A stretch of 64,000 nt of DNA from the NCBI GenBank assembly GCA_947625775.1, contig CANQPM010000005.1, forward strand, positions 1-64,000, in the 5' to 3' direction. Under the pieces are notes generated by a model, which did no database searches, had not been told where the DNA came from, and saw only the letters and a list, made by a program, of their open reading frames with translations. Below, in pieces: positions 7,483 to 15,602 of this stretch (position 1 is the stretch's first letter; each line of letters begins with the position of its first letter). Origin of the DNA: an uncultured Lachnospiraceae bacterium. Its GTDB lineage: Bacteria; Bacillota; Clostridia; Lachnospirales; Lachnospiraceae. Position numbers and translations under genes: made by a program.

Positions 7483-7974
7483 ATGGATTCACAGGAAATA
7501 TTTATAAATAATATTAATAGATTGGCATCTTATTACAAATTGAATACTTATAAGAAGATGGCAGAATTTTTAAGTGTCACTGAAGATTCACTAAAACACT
7601 GGCAAAATAAAACAAGATGCCCAACTCTAAAAAAGATTGATCAGATAAGCAATAGAATAGGGTGTTGGTCGTATGCATTGATACAAAAAGATGGTGAGAT
7701 TTTTGCAGAAATCGAATTTCCTCAAAATGATTCTAGGGAAATTTTGATAAGAAATTTGAAGGAAATATTTTTGCAAGAGGGGCGGTTTTCATGGAATGAT
7801 AAAGCTGCGCTATTTTGCTGTTTTGTTAGTGTAGATGTTTTAAAGTCTTATTTTAGGGAAAAAAATTTTAAAACGCCACCATTAAAGAAATTAGATGAGA
7901 TGGCGTCTGCATTAGGTATACCCGCATATGAACTAATCAAGGAGGTCAGAGCAAATGAGAAAACAGATACCTGA
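7483..7974 (+). CDS. Tandem XRE-like HTH protein, probable controller of the restriction locus
   Basis: A 163-residue soluble protein with GGGAG upstream of the ATG. Two regions look like XRE-type five-helix DNA-binding units: residues ~10-62 (YKKMAEFLSVTEDSLKHWQN, then LKKIDQISNRIG) and ~118-158 (LKKLDEMASALGIPAYELIK). The reading frame runs 20 bases into the methyltransferase-nuclease gene at 7955, so the two are translationally coupled. Small HTH proteins in front of restriction genes usually act as C (controller) proteins that delay nuclease expression until DNA is methylated. By position this is the likely role; a paired fold in one chain would be unusual because C proteins are normally single-domain dimers. 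Confidence 0.7.
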   Translation: MDSQEIFINNINRLASYYKLNTYKKMAEFLSVTEDSLKHWQNKTRCPTLKKIDQISNRIGCWSYALIQKDGEIFAEIEFPQNDSREILIRNLKEIFLQEGRFSWNDKAALFCCFVSVDVLKSYFREKNFKTPPLKKLDEMASALGIPAYELIKEVRANEKTDT

Positions 7975-10339
7975 AAAAATAAAGATTAGATTAAATAAAA
8001 TAAAAACAGCTATTGAAGATGTTCCTAATACTGTTCCTAATGAAATGCGTATGACTTTCAATTTTAAAGGCAGAAAGTCTCCTATTATAGCTGAGAAAGT
8101 GATAGAAGCAATAAGTGATGGCAGTGATGTTATGTATGATCCCTTTATGGGTTCTGGTTCATTTGTTTATGCTGCAATGGGAAAAGTAAAAAAGATTTAT
8201 GCTACGGAATTGGACAATTATACATTTAATGCAGTAAGTGTATTGATGAATAAAGTAGATATGCTTAAATTAAGTGAATTATTTAATGCTGTTAAAAAAG
8301 ATGTATATGAACAGATAATGAAATTATATGAAACGTCATGTTGTGGCCGCAAAAATTATATAAGTAAAGTTTTGTTTGATCCTGAAGAAGGCAAAGAAGG
8401 ATATTTTAATCCGTCTAATAATAGGGAAATAGTAAATGGAAAAAATATAAAACTTATAGAAAAATGTCCAGTATGTGGTGGAAAGTCCAAAAAATTTGAT
8501 AATGATGATTATCAAAAATTAGTTAGACTCGAAAAGGTAAACGTAGATAGATTTCCCAGAGATCAATATATCGTAAACAGCAGGATTAATATTACATCGT
8601 CAACAGGCGCAGATAAATATGATAGGATTTTTACGCAAAGAAATAAAATTGCTTTGTTGACTTTACAAGATGCAATTAATAAACTTGAACCATCAGGCGA
8701 AAAAGATGTATTAGAGCAAGTTTTGGTTGCCTCTATTTCTCTTGCAAGAATTGCTATGTATGGTTCTAGCACCGATATATTATATCATGTAGTGGGGCAT
8801 GGCGCGCAGGATATGAATGTTTGGCAGCTTTTTGAGGAAAAATATAAAAGTTTTTGTAAATTTAAGTCCGTTTATAGCAATAAACAAATAGGAACAACAG
8901 ATTCAACCGTAATAATTGCTAATAAGGATTATGCGGAGTATATTAAAGAAAATCCTGATTTGAAAGTAGATATTATATATACTGATTTTCCATATACTGA
9001 CCAAGTTCCATATTTAGAAAGAAATCAATTGTACCGTATTTGGTTGGAAAAGTTTTATGATTCTAAATATGCATTAACAGAAGATATGTTAAAACAAGAA
9101 ATTGTCCTGACAAATGCAGAATCAAGAATTGAAAAAAGGGATATAGAGAATTACTATAAGGATATTGACAATATGTTTTCTCATTTTTATAAAGTATTAA
9201 ATGAAAATGGGCTTGTGTTTCTTACAATGAAACTGGGGAAAGCAAAGTATTTCAAAACTTATATAGAAATTGTAAATTTAGCCCGCAAAAATGGGTTTGA
9301 GTATGCATATCAAATTGGAATTGAAAAAAAAGATCCGACAATAAGGAAGCAATCAGCTTTTACCAATACATTTATGAATGAGATGATAGTTGTTTTTTAT
9401 AAATTACCAAAAGAAAATAGATATTGGTATATTGGTAATGAAAATTATGAGTTCTTACTTGTTAAAAAAGTGTATTTATACCTGACTCGAACAAAAGAAT
9501 ATGTTACATTGTCGAGCGCTGTAACGTTAGTATGCAATGATTTAAAGTCAAAATATTCATATCTAGCTAATGAACAAGATATATTGAAAATAAAAACGCT
9601 GTTACAGCAATATTTTAAGGTAGATGCGGGTTGCATACAAATTGATAATAATCAATTATATTTAGATATTGAGGATACGACAGATTTATATACAAAATTG
9701 TATGATTTAATGCCAATCTTTATTAGACAGCTTTTGGATAGTAAAGGCAGGTTTGTATTAGAAGACGTTTACTTTGAGTTGGTGAATTCGTTATGTGATG
9801 GTAATCCAAAGACCATTGCACAGATTTTAGAAGATGAAAACCATCAAAGAGATATTGGTAATTTAATATTAAATTATTGCGAAAAAGATGGGCAGTATTA
9901 TGTTGAAAGGAAGGATATTAGCAAACCTAATGACAATGCGATTGATATATCAACATTAAGTGGTATAGATTTTGAAATTTTGGTGCAAAGTTTACTTAAA
10001 AAGGAAGGATATGAAAATGTTATAAAGATGGGAGGCGCAGGTGATCTGGGCGTTGATATTATTGCCTCTAAACGTCAACAGGATAGATTGTTACATTATA
10101 TTTTTCAGTGTAAGCGTTGGGCTTCAAATGTTGGTTCTGATCCTATACAGAGATTATATGCTGAAAGGATGAGGAGAGGGCTAGACTATGCAGTTTGTGT
10201 GACAACCTCTGGGTATACTAAAGATGGCAAAAAGGTGGCATTTGATCTTGAGGTTGAAACTGTAGATGGAAATCAGTTGATGCAGCGTCTTAACAAATAT
10301 TTTCCAGGAGAGTATTATAATGGAATTCAGGATATGTAG
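7955..10339 (+). CDS. DNA methyltransferase fused to an Mrr-type restriction nuclease
   Basis: A 794-residue protein whose ATG overlaps the HTH gene by 20 bases, with AAGGAGG about 11 bases before it. The N-terminal half is an amino-methyltransferase: motif I YDPFMGSGSF with Asp62, and motif IV TDFPY at residues 343-347, where Phe replaces the first Pro of the usual DPPY. Between them lies a Cys-containing insert (YETSCCGRKNYISKVLFD, later EKCPVCGG) that would bind zinc, as in Zn-ribbon adenine methylases of the COG1743 kind. The C-terminal domain (residues ~670-785) is an Mrr/PD-(D/E)XK nuclease: FEILVQSLLKKEGYENV, Asp701 in GDLGVD, and QCK with Lys720. Methylation and cutting thus sit in one chain, as in type IIG enzymes. 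A helical linker (~540-660) separates them. Confidence 0.85.
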   Translation: MRKQIPEKIKIRLNKIKTAIEDVPNTVPNEMRMTFNFKGRKSPIIAEKVIEAISDGSDVMYDPFMGSGSFVYAAMGKVKKIYATELDNYTFNAVSVLMNKVDMLKLSELFNAVKKDVYEQIMKLYETSCCGRKNYISKVLFDPEEGKEGYFNPSNNREIVNGKNIKLIEKCPVCGGKSKKFDNDDYQKLVRLEKVNVDRFPRDQYIVNSRINITSSTGADKYDRIFTQRNKIALLTLQDAINKLEPSGEKDVLEQVLVASISLARIAMYGSSTDILYHVVGHGAQDMNVWQLFEEKYKSFCKFKSVYSNKQIGTTDSTVIIANKDYAEYIKENPDLKVDIIYTDFPYTDQVPYLERNQLYRIWLEKFYDSKYALTEDMLKQEIVLTNAESRIEKRDIENYYKDIDNMFSHFYKVLNENGLVFLTMKLGKAKYFKTYIEIVNLARKNGFEYAYQIGIEKKDPTIRKQSAFTNTFMNEMIVVFYKLPKENRYWYIGNENYEFLLVKKVYLYLTRTKEYVTLSSAVTLVCNDLKSKYSYLANEQDILKIKTLLQQYFKVDAGCIQIDNNQLYLDIEDTTDLYTKLYDLMPIFIRQLLDSKGRFVLEDVYFELVNSLCDGNPKTIAQILEDENHQRDIGNLILNYCEKDGQYYVERKDISKPNDNAIDISTLSGIDFEILVQSLLKKEGYENVIKMGGAGDLGVDIIASKRQQDRLLHYIFQCKRWASNVGSDPIQRLYAERMRRGLDYAVCVTTSGYTKDGKKVAFDLEVETVDGNQLMQRLNKYFPGEYYNGIQDM

Positions 10340-10342
10340 GCG

Positions 10343-10369
10343 CAAATGCGAGGAATCTCCTCGCATTTG
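10343..10369. terminator. Bidirectional terminator-like hairpin between convergent genes
   Basis: CAAATGCGAGGA at 10343-10354 and its exact complement at 10358-10369 form a 12-bp stem with a 3-base loop. It fills the 32-base gap between the stops of the methyltransferase-nuclease gene (+) and the double methyltransferase gene (-). There is little U-run on either side, so efficiency is uncertain, but the position argues for a shared terminator. Confidence 0.7.
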
Positions 10370-10371
10370 TG

Positions 10372-13251
10372 TCATTTCCATTTAGCTGTAGAAGAATCCC
10401 AAGTTAAATGTTTATCAAAGATGTCAACTAGAGAAGAATACTTATTTGAAAGTTTAGATAACCAGCCATTTTGGATTAAAATTTCCATAAGTCCATTGTC
10501 ATATAATTCGGGAGTGGACATTGGACCATTTGATTTCACCATAAATTTAGCCTGGCGAATAATGTTGTGTTCAATTTCAGATATGTCTTCTTCCGCGCTG
10601 TGTTTTATAGGAGCAGCGCTTTTTGAGAAAATAAGTACAGAATCACCGTTTAACGATTTTTTAGGACTAATAATGTTTTTTAAAGTAACAGTCTTATCAA
10701 TATGTATTTGTGTGATAAATCTAAAACAATTTTTTTCTAAGATAGTAATTAATTCGTTCCAAACATTTAAATTACTATCGTGGAAATACAAGCATAAATA
10801 ATGGTTTGTTTTCAGTTTATGAGAACATATATGAAAAACTTGTTCCAACAAATTAAAATAGTCCTCTTTGTCTTTGTGGCGGGAAGGTGCAGAGGAAACA
10901 ATTATTTCATCTTTTAGGTTATAATCCAAATTTAAAAATGGTTTGTATAACTGCATATATTCAGAATATAAAACTTGCTCTAAATAGGGGGGATCAGTGA
11001 TAATTAAATCCACACCATTATTTGGTATATCCTGTTCGGTTATTGACTGACTGCCTTTTTGCAATAATAAACATTTGCAGGGAGAAAGAGAATCATATGA
11101 TTCAACTATTTCGGAACTCATGTAATTTTCCTTCATAAATGGTATAACTTCATAAAAATTTTTGATTTTTTTTATATAAATATCTATAATATTTTTTTCA
11201 ACACAATCGGTTTTAGGTATCCATAACGGCCATTGAGAATTTGAATGTTTATCGGTTATCTTACATAAATGCAATACTGACATTAGGATATATTTTAAAA
11301 TAGATTGATATCTTTCACTATATTTGTTAATTATGCTCAATATTTCATCTAGTACAGATAAATTGCGTCCTGTAAATATGTTTTTAATATCATCGTTTTC
11401 AGTTACCGCTATCTTAGAGTTATAGAGTAAAGCAGTATTGCTTATATTTTTTAATACTGGGGTGATATTAATTTTTGCATAATCACTTTCATCAGCAGCC
11501 TTAATGCCCTTTTTTGTACATTTGCATGTATAATTGATGGTTTTAATTGTTATCTTTGAGTCTGTTCTCTCTGGCTTGTCAAATATTACTTTTGAAATAA
11601 TGCCAGTTTTTTTACATATTGGACAAGTGGTTTCGTAGTAGTGAGACAATGTGCTCAGCTCAGATATAAAATTTTCGAGCTCTTTTTTAATATTAGGAAT
11701 GGTATTAACGGATAATAAAAGTTTTGAAATGAATAATGGCATATCATTAATATCACAACCAATAGCACAACGAGATGAATCTGTTTTAATGGCTTCAAGT
11801 GTTGTTACTCCAGAACCAAGAAATGGATCAAAAACAACATCACCTTTATTTGACAGAGAATCTATTAATGTATCACAGATATTAAATGCTTTTTGTGACC
11901 AATATATATGAGAGTTATACATTGAATTGTTTTTACTTGGCAATAAAGTGCATAAAGTTTTTTTAAGTGAATCAATGTTAACTTGATTTAAATTTTTATC
12001 ACCGCATAGTATCAAATATTCAAGAACTTTTTTCTGTTCGCTATTTCGATGGTTCGCATGATTATAATTTTGTGTTACTACATTAACACGAGCGCTTGTA
12101 TAATATTTTTGCGCCAGTTCTACTAATTCATCAATTGAAATAGTATATCTGTCCGTAGCCTGTATTTCTCTGTCTTGAGGATATGCATAACTAATGGCAA
12201 GGTTTGTATGTGCCTGCGCACAAAAGCTGATTAAATTTTCTAATGATTGCTTAGCTGAACCATGTTGGCTTAGTTTTGATTGATAGCGTCCTTCAGTGTA
12301 TAAACCTTTGGTATAACCATTTTTGGTAACAGTTAATAATGGATATTCATATTTAGCAGCTACATTCAGCAGATGATAATATCTTGAATACTGCATATCC
12401 GTATATGGAGGATCTGCATACACTAAACCTATGTTAGAAAAAAGTTTTTCGTCTAATAATTCCTCAAAATTAGAATTAAAGATCATGTTCTTTCCAGAAA
12501 ATTTGGAAAGAGGAACACAAATATATTCTTTAAATTTTTTAATAAATAGTTCATAAATATTTTTTTTCCTTTGAACAAAAAGACGACTTTGATTTTTTTC
12601 AGGATTTAATGGCTGAGCCATATGACCATCTTTTGAAAAAACCGTTTCCTTCATTGCATAAAACAAGCATGAAAGCAGGGCAGTTTTATATTTTATAAAA
12701 CTTGTGTTAATCATTTTGATGATACAATCAATGTCAAGTGCCTGGATAATACCATAGTAGTTTGTAGCATAATATGTTGTAAATAGATAAAAATCTTTAG
12801 TGTTTTTTACGCTATCAACCGTTAATGGTGATTTGGTTATTTGAGAGTATTGATTGTTCCAAACAGTTGGATATGAATTATAAAGAGCAATTAATTCTTC
12901 ATAATTTTCATTATCTAATGCTTGCTGTTCATGGTTTATAAAATGTATAATAGGATTTGCCTGTTTTTTGACAATAGCAGCGTATTCTATATCCAGTGAA
13001 TGAATAAGGTCAGAGGAGGATTCTATCTCTGTCTGGTTTAATATAGCGTCAGCTATTATGCTTGCGTAACACTCGGCATCATTCGCATAGACTTGATAAT
13101 TATCCCTAAACATATTACTTACAGCAGCAGAACCTGAAAAAATATCTAAAATGGCTTTGCCATCTTGTATATACGGTTCTATGTTTTTATGTATAAAACC
13201 GCTAAGATTATTTTTACTGCCCTGATAGTTTAAAATAGTAAAATTCCCCAT
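10372..13251 (-). CDS. Two-module DNA methyltransferase with C-terminal winged-helix-like region
   Basis: A 959-residue protein starting at the ATG at 13251 with GGAGG eight bases before it; an in-frame GTG 15 bases upstream overlaps that ribosome site and is rejected. Module 1 (about residues 1-420) is a D12/Dam-class adenine methyltransferase: ILNYQGSKNNL, motif I ILDIFSGSAAV, motif IV ADPPY with Asp280. Module 2 (about 440-860) has motif I FDPFLGSGVTTLEA (Asp475), a Cys-rich insert (CPICKK ... TCKC) and motif IV TDPPY (Asp753). Its insert and following ISKVIFD match the insert of the methyltransferase-nuclease at 7955, so those two modules are homologous. The last ~95 residues look like a winged helix. 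Two-module methylases (as with FokI) modify both strands of asymmetric sites; that is the likely role here. Confidence 0.85.
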   Translation of the reverse strand: MGNFTILNYQGSKNNLSGFIHKNIEPYIQDGKAILDIFSGSAAVSNMFRDNYQVYANDAECYASIIADAILNQTEIESSSDLIHSLDIEYAAIVKKQANPIIHFINHEQQALDNENYEELIALYNSYPTVWNNQYSQITKSPLTVDSVKNTKDFYLFTTYYATNYYGIIQALDIDCIIKMINTSFIKYKTALLSCLFYAMKETVFSKDGHMAQPLNPEKNQSRLFVQRKKNIYELFIKKFKEYICVPLSKFSGKNMIFNSNFEELLDEKLFSNIGLVYADPPYTDMQYSRYYHLLNVAAKYEYPLLTVTKNGYTKGLYTEGRYQSKLSQHGSAKQSLENLISFCAQAHTNLAISYAYPQDREIQATDRYTISIDELVELAQKYYTSARVNVVTQNYNHANHRNSEQKKVLEYLILCGDKNLNQVNIDSLKKTLCTLLPSKNNSMYNSHIYWSQKAFNICDTLIDSLSNKGDVVFDPFLGSGVTTLEAIKTDSSRCAIGCDINDMPLFISKLLLSVNTIPNIKKELENFISELSTLSHYYETTCPICKKTGIISKVIFDKPERTDSKITIKTINYTCKCTKKGIKAADESDYAKINITPVLKNISNTALLYNSKIAVTENDDIKNIFTGRNLSVLDEILSIINKYSERYQSILKYILMSVLHLCKITDKHSNSQWPLWIPKTDCVEKNIIDIYIKKIKNFYEVIPFMKENYMSSEIVESYDSLSPCKCLLLQKGSQSITEQDIPNNGVDLIITDPPYLEQVLYSEYMQLYKPFLNLDYNLKDEIIVSSAPSRHKDKEDYFNLLEQVFHICSHKLKTNHYLCLYFHDSNLNVWNELITILEKNCFRFITQIHIDKTVTLKNIISPKKSLNGDSVLIFSKSAAPIKHSAEEDISEIEHNIIRQAKFMVKSNGPMSTPELYDNGLMEILIQNGWLSKLSNKYSSLVDIFDKHLTWDSSTAKWK

Positions 13252-13763
13252 AATATAATCCTCCACATAGCATTATAAAATGAATGTGGTAAAAAGGCAA
13301 TCACAAATAAAAAAATAATTTAAAAATTTTCGCATCGAGAAAAGTTTTAAAATAAAAATGCATATGGCTCTTTTTTGCATTTGGATATAATCATGAAATC
13401 AGTTCTTGAAAGAATAGCAAAATGAAGCTCTAAAGTTAAGGAAGAAACATAAATTGCTTAAACCTTTAAAGAAACTTTTGCATAGACGTAAAGGTTTGAT
13501 GGCGGGTTGAAAGGTGAGTGTGGCTATGATAGTATAGTAATGTAACAAATAAATGAAGATTTGTAATGGAAAAAAATCAAATGAAAAATCCAAGGAAAGG
13601 AAATTCATTATCTGATTATGAAAAATATATGAAATTTGATTCTGTAAATAAATTTGAAAAGGCGTAGGGGTATATGTTAATATTAATAAATTAATCTTGA
13701 TTGAATAAATGCAGAATGTTGTAAAAATTAGTGAAAATTACATATTGTGAGGAAAAATATTAT
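13252..13763. other. AT-rich gap, one possible 33-codon peptide
   Basis: This 500-bp gap separates the restriction locus from the secreted protein gene. It is strongly AT-rich and shows no recognised family. A 33-codon frame at 13566-13667 on the plus strand (MEKNQMKNPRKGNSLSDYEK...) has a charged, protein-like composition but only a weak ribosome site (GAAGATTTG). A minus-strand frame at 13399-13608 is Phe/Leu-rich without a ribosome site and is taken as chance. Confidence 0.4.
13566..13667 (+). CDS. Possible 33-residue peptide
   Basis: A short frame ATG-to-TAG encoding a very hydrophilic peptide with a high share of Lys, Asn, Glu and Asp, ending in FDSVNKFEKA. There is no clear ribosome site. 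It might be the remnant of a longer gene or a small real peptide. Listed only because the composition differs from the surrounding AT-rich sequence. Confidence 0.2.
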   Translation: MEKNQMKNPRKGNSLSDYEKYMKFDSVNKFEKA

Positions 13764-14405
13764 ATGAAAAAGACAATTCTTTTATTGGCAGGCATTATTT
13801 GTTTATGCGGTATTCTTTTTGGGTACGGCAGCAGTCGTAACAAGACTGATACAAATAATAATATGACAATCCAAAACAGTATTTCCGCAGCGGAGGAAAA
13901 TACTTCTGCAGATAACACGTTTGATGCCGAAAGCGAAAGTCAGACAGAAAATTCAGATATAAGTAGCGCTGATGAATCGCTAGACATATTTGAGAAATTT
14001 GATTTATTGGCTGATTTTTCAGACAAATTTGGAATTTCAGTTTTGATGCCCGAAAATAAAAACTGGATTGCAGATGCAGAATACTGTTTAGAAGACGACA
14101 ATAATTTGAAAATAACATACCACGATTTGATTGCAGAAGCGGACGGCACTTTACTGGCATCTAAAAACAACAGCCTGAGTCTGCCCCAAATTGAATATAA
14201 TAAATCGCTTGATGAAAATTGGGAAGGAAAAACCACCAGTGGGCAGTTAATTTTGATAAAGATACAGCGTGAAAACAATAATGGAAAAATGGCGCTTGCG
14301 ACTTGGGAATATAATGAGTGCCAATTCGCAATTTTTGGGGAATACAAAGAGGATTACCAAGTACTTCCAAAAGTTGCAATAGGGGTTATCCAGCATTTGG
14401 AGTAA
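13764..14405 (+). CDS. Secreted or membrane-tethered protein of unknown function
   Basis: About 213 residues from the ATG at 13764, preceded by GTGAGGA. A signal peptide is clear (MKKTILLLAGIICLCGILFG). The position where a lipoprotein would have its Cys reads FGYGSS instead of a form like FGCGSS; one base change (TGC to TAC) would explain this, so the lipid anchor may have been lost. A low-complexity Ser/Glu/Asn/Thr linker (~residues 30-75) leads to a beta-rich domain (FGISVLMPENKNWIADAEY ... FGEYKEDYQVLPKVAIGVI). No family is recognised. The architecture resembles the lipoprotein at 58047: signal, acidic linker, beta domain. Confidence 0.65.
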   Translation: MKKTILLLAGIICLCGILFGYGSSRNKTDTNNNMTIQNSISAAEENTSADNTFDAESESQTENSDISSADESLDIFEKFDLLADFSDKFGISVLMPENKNWIADAEYCLEDDNNLKITYHDLIAEADGTLLASKNNSLSLPQIEYNKSLDENWEGKTTSGQLILIKIQRENNNGKMALATWEYNECQFAIFGEYKEDYQVLPKVAIGVIQHLE

Positions 14406-14478
14406 CAAGTTAAATCATTGTTTAAATAGGGTTTCGCAAACACATAGAAAATAAATGAAGCGCAAAGGAGAAAAACTA

Positions 14479-15336
14479 ATGAACAAAATTTTAAAAGGAA
14501 TCAAGGATTTAGGCAAGAAAAAATCTGAACCTGTCAATGAAAAGCCAATGAATAAAATTTTAAAAGAAATTAAGGATTTAATAAAAAAAAATCTGAAAAA
14601 ATATCTGCCAGAGGTTAAGGAAACAGACTTAGAGGAAAACGGTGATATTTTCTATATGAATGGCAAAAACGGAACAGAGTTTGACTGGCATGTAAACGAT
14701 TGTTTGTCAAGTTTTATGGTTTTTTATAATGATAAAAATAACATGGGCGCAGTCAAACTAACCCTTTATAATAACGGCAGTATTTCAATTTATCTTTATG
14801 GGGACAGCGGCAGCAGGCTGGTTAATGAGGTCAAGGCAAGTTGCAAAGCGTCTGAGGAAGAAATATTAGAGCTGGCAGTTATTTTAAAGGCGGAAATGGA
14901 CGACAAGGGAATTTTTGACAGCAGCATTGAAAAAGTAAGCGCGGATATTGAGATTGACAAAGATAAAATCGAGAAGTTTAAGGAGGATAAAAAGTATTTT
15001 GACAAAATAAAGGCGAAAATGGAAATGCTTAATATGTGCGCTGTAGTTTCCGCTAAGATTACTAAGGAAGGCTTTAAGGCTGGATATATGGTCAGGCGGA
15101 CACCGCATAATGAAATAGACAGCGGCTGGCAGTTTTTTGCAGGAAATGAAGATGATGATTACGCTAATGACGTGAAAAATTTTGAATTGGTGACATTGGG
15201 GTATTTGGACAGATTGGATTCAGATGTTTTAAAGTATATAGAAAATCCTGTCGGGACAGAACTCATAAGAGTGTCCTCCAGTGATTTTGAGAAGGATAAC
15301 CACACAAAGGGCATATATGTCGAAAAGAGAGAGTAA
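14479..15336 (+). CDS. Imm33/DUF2185-domain protein with duplicated N-terminus
   Basis: About 285 residues from the ATG at 14479 (AGGAG nine bases upstream). The C-terminal ~90 residues (from CAVVSAKITKEGFKAGYMVR) contain DSGWQFFAGNEDDDY and NPVGTELIRVSS, diagnostic of DUF2185, known as immunity protein Imm33 of polymorphic toxin systems. The middle part is a separate alpha/beta region. The first 46 codons are an internal repeat: MNKILKGIKDLGKKKSEP is followed 23 codons later by MNKILKEIKDLIKKN, a 69-base tandem duplication. Imm33-type proteins neutralise a partner toxin in the cytosol; no toxin is present, so this is an orphan immunity candidate. Confidence 0.8.
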   Translation: MNKILKGIKDLGKKKSEPVNEKPMNKILKEIKDLIKKNLKKYLPEVKETDLEENGDIFYMNGKNGTEFDWHVNDCLSSFMVFYNDKNNMGAVKLTLYNNGSISIYLYGDSGSRLVNEVKASCKASEEEILELAVILKAEMDDKGIFDSSIEKVSADIEIDKDKIEKFKEDKKYFDKIKAKMEMLNMCAVVSAKITKEGFKAGYMVRRTPHNEIDSGWQFFAGNEDDDYANDVKNFELVTLGYLDRLDSDVLKYIENPVGTELIRVSSSDFEKDNHTKGIYVEKRE

Positions 15337-15354
15337 AGATGCGGGGTGAGCTTA

Positions 15355-15504
15355 TTGGATATCAGCAATTATAGTAAGTATATTTCAGAAGAAACCATGA
15401 TGGGACCAAGCTGTATAAGAATTTTGGAAGAATTGCTTAACAAATGTCCATTTATTTACATATCAAAAATCGGCAAAAATTATTGCCGATTTGTAAATTT
15501 ATAA
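15355..15504 (+). pseudogene. Truncated SAM methyltransferase (N-terminal stump)
   Basis: A 49-codon frame from a TTG with GGGGTG upstream. Its first 32 residues, DISNYSKYISEETMMGPSCI and then RILEELLNKCP, match the opening of a common family of clostridial class I methyltransferases in which MMGPN-x-xRLLEELL is followed by the glycine-rich motif I. Here motif I and everything beyond is missing, and the frame runs into a terminator hairpin. This is the second methyltransferase stump in the left arm of the window (see 2635). Confidence 0.65.
15467..15492 (+). terminator. Terminator hairpin at the methyltransferase stump
   Basis: AAATCGGCAA and TTGCCGATTT form a perfect 10-bp stem with a 6-base loop, followed by GTAAATTTATAATTTG. 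It overlaps the last codons of the stump at 15355 and would end transcription of the Imm33 gene region. Confidence 0.6.
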
Positions 15505-15602
15505 TTTGTTAAAATGACAATTCCAGCAAAGTAAACGGATAGCCTTAGTTTGGGCTATTTGTTTTGCTACAGGCAGCAAATAAAAATTAATATTAATGCA
15601 AA

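Noticed and set aside
10346-10801. 151-codon plus-strand frame
   Set aside because: Antisense shadow of the C-terminal part of the double methyltransferase, starting inside the terminator hairpin.
13399-13608. 69-codon minus-strand frame rich in Phe and Leu
   Set aside because: AT-rich chance frame without start signal.
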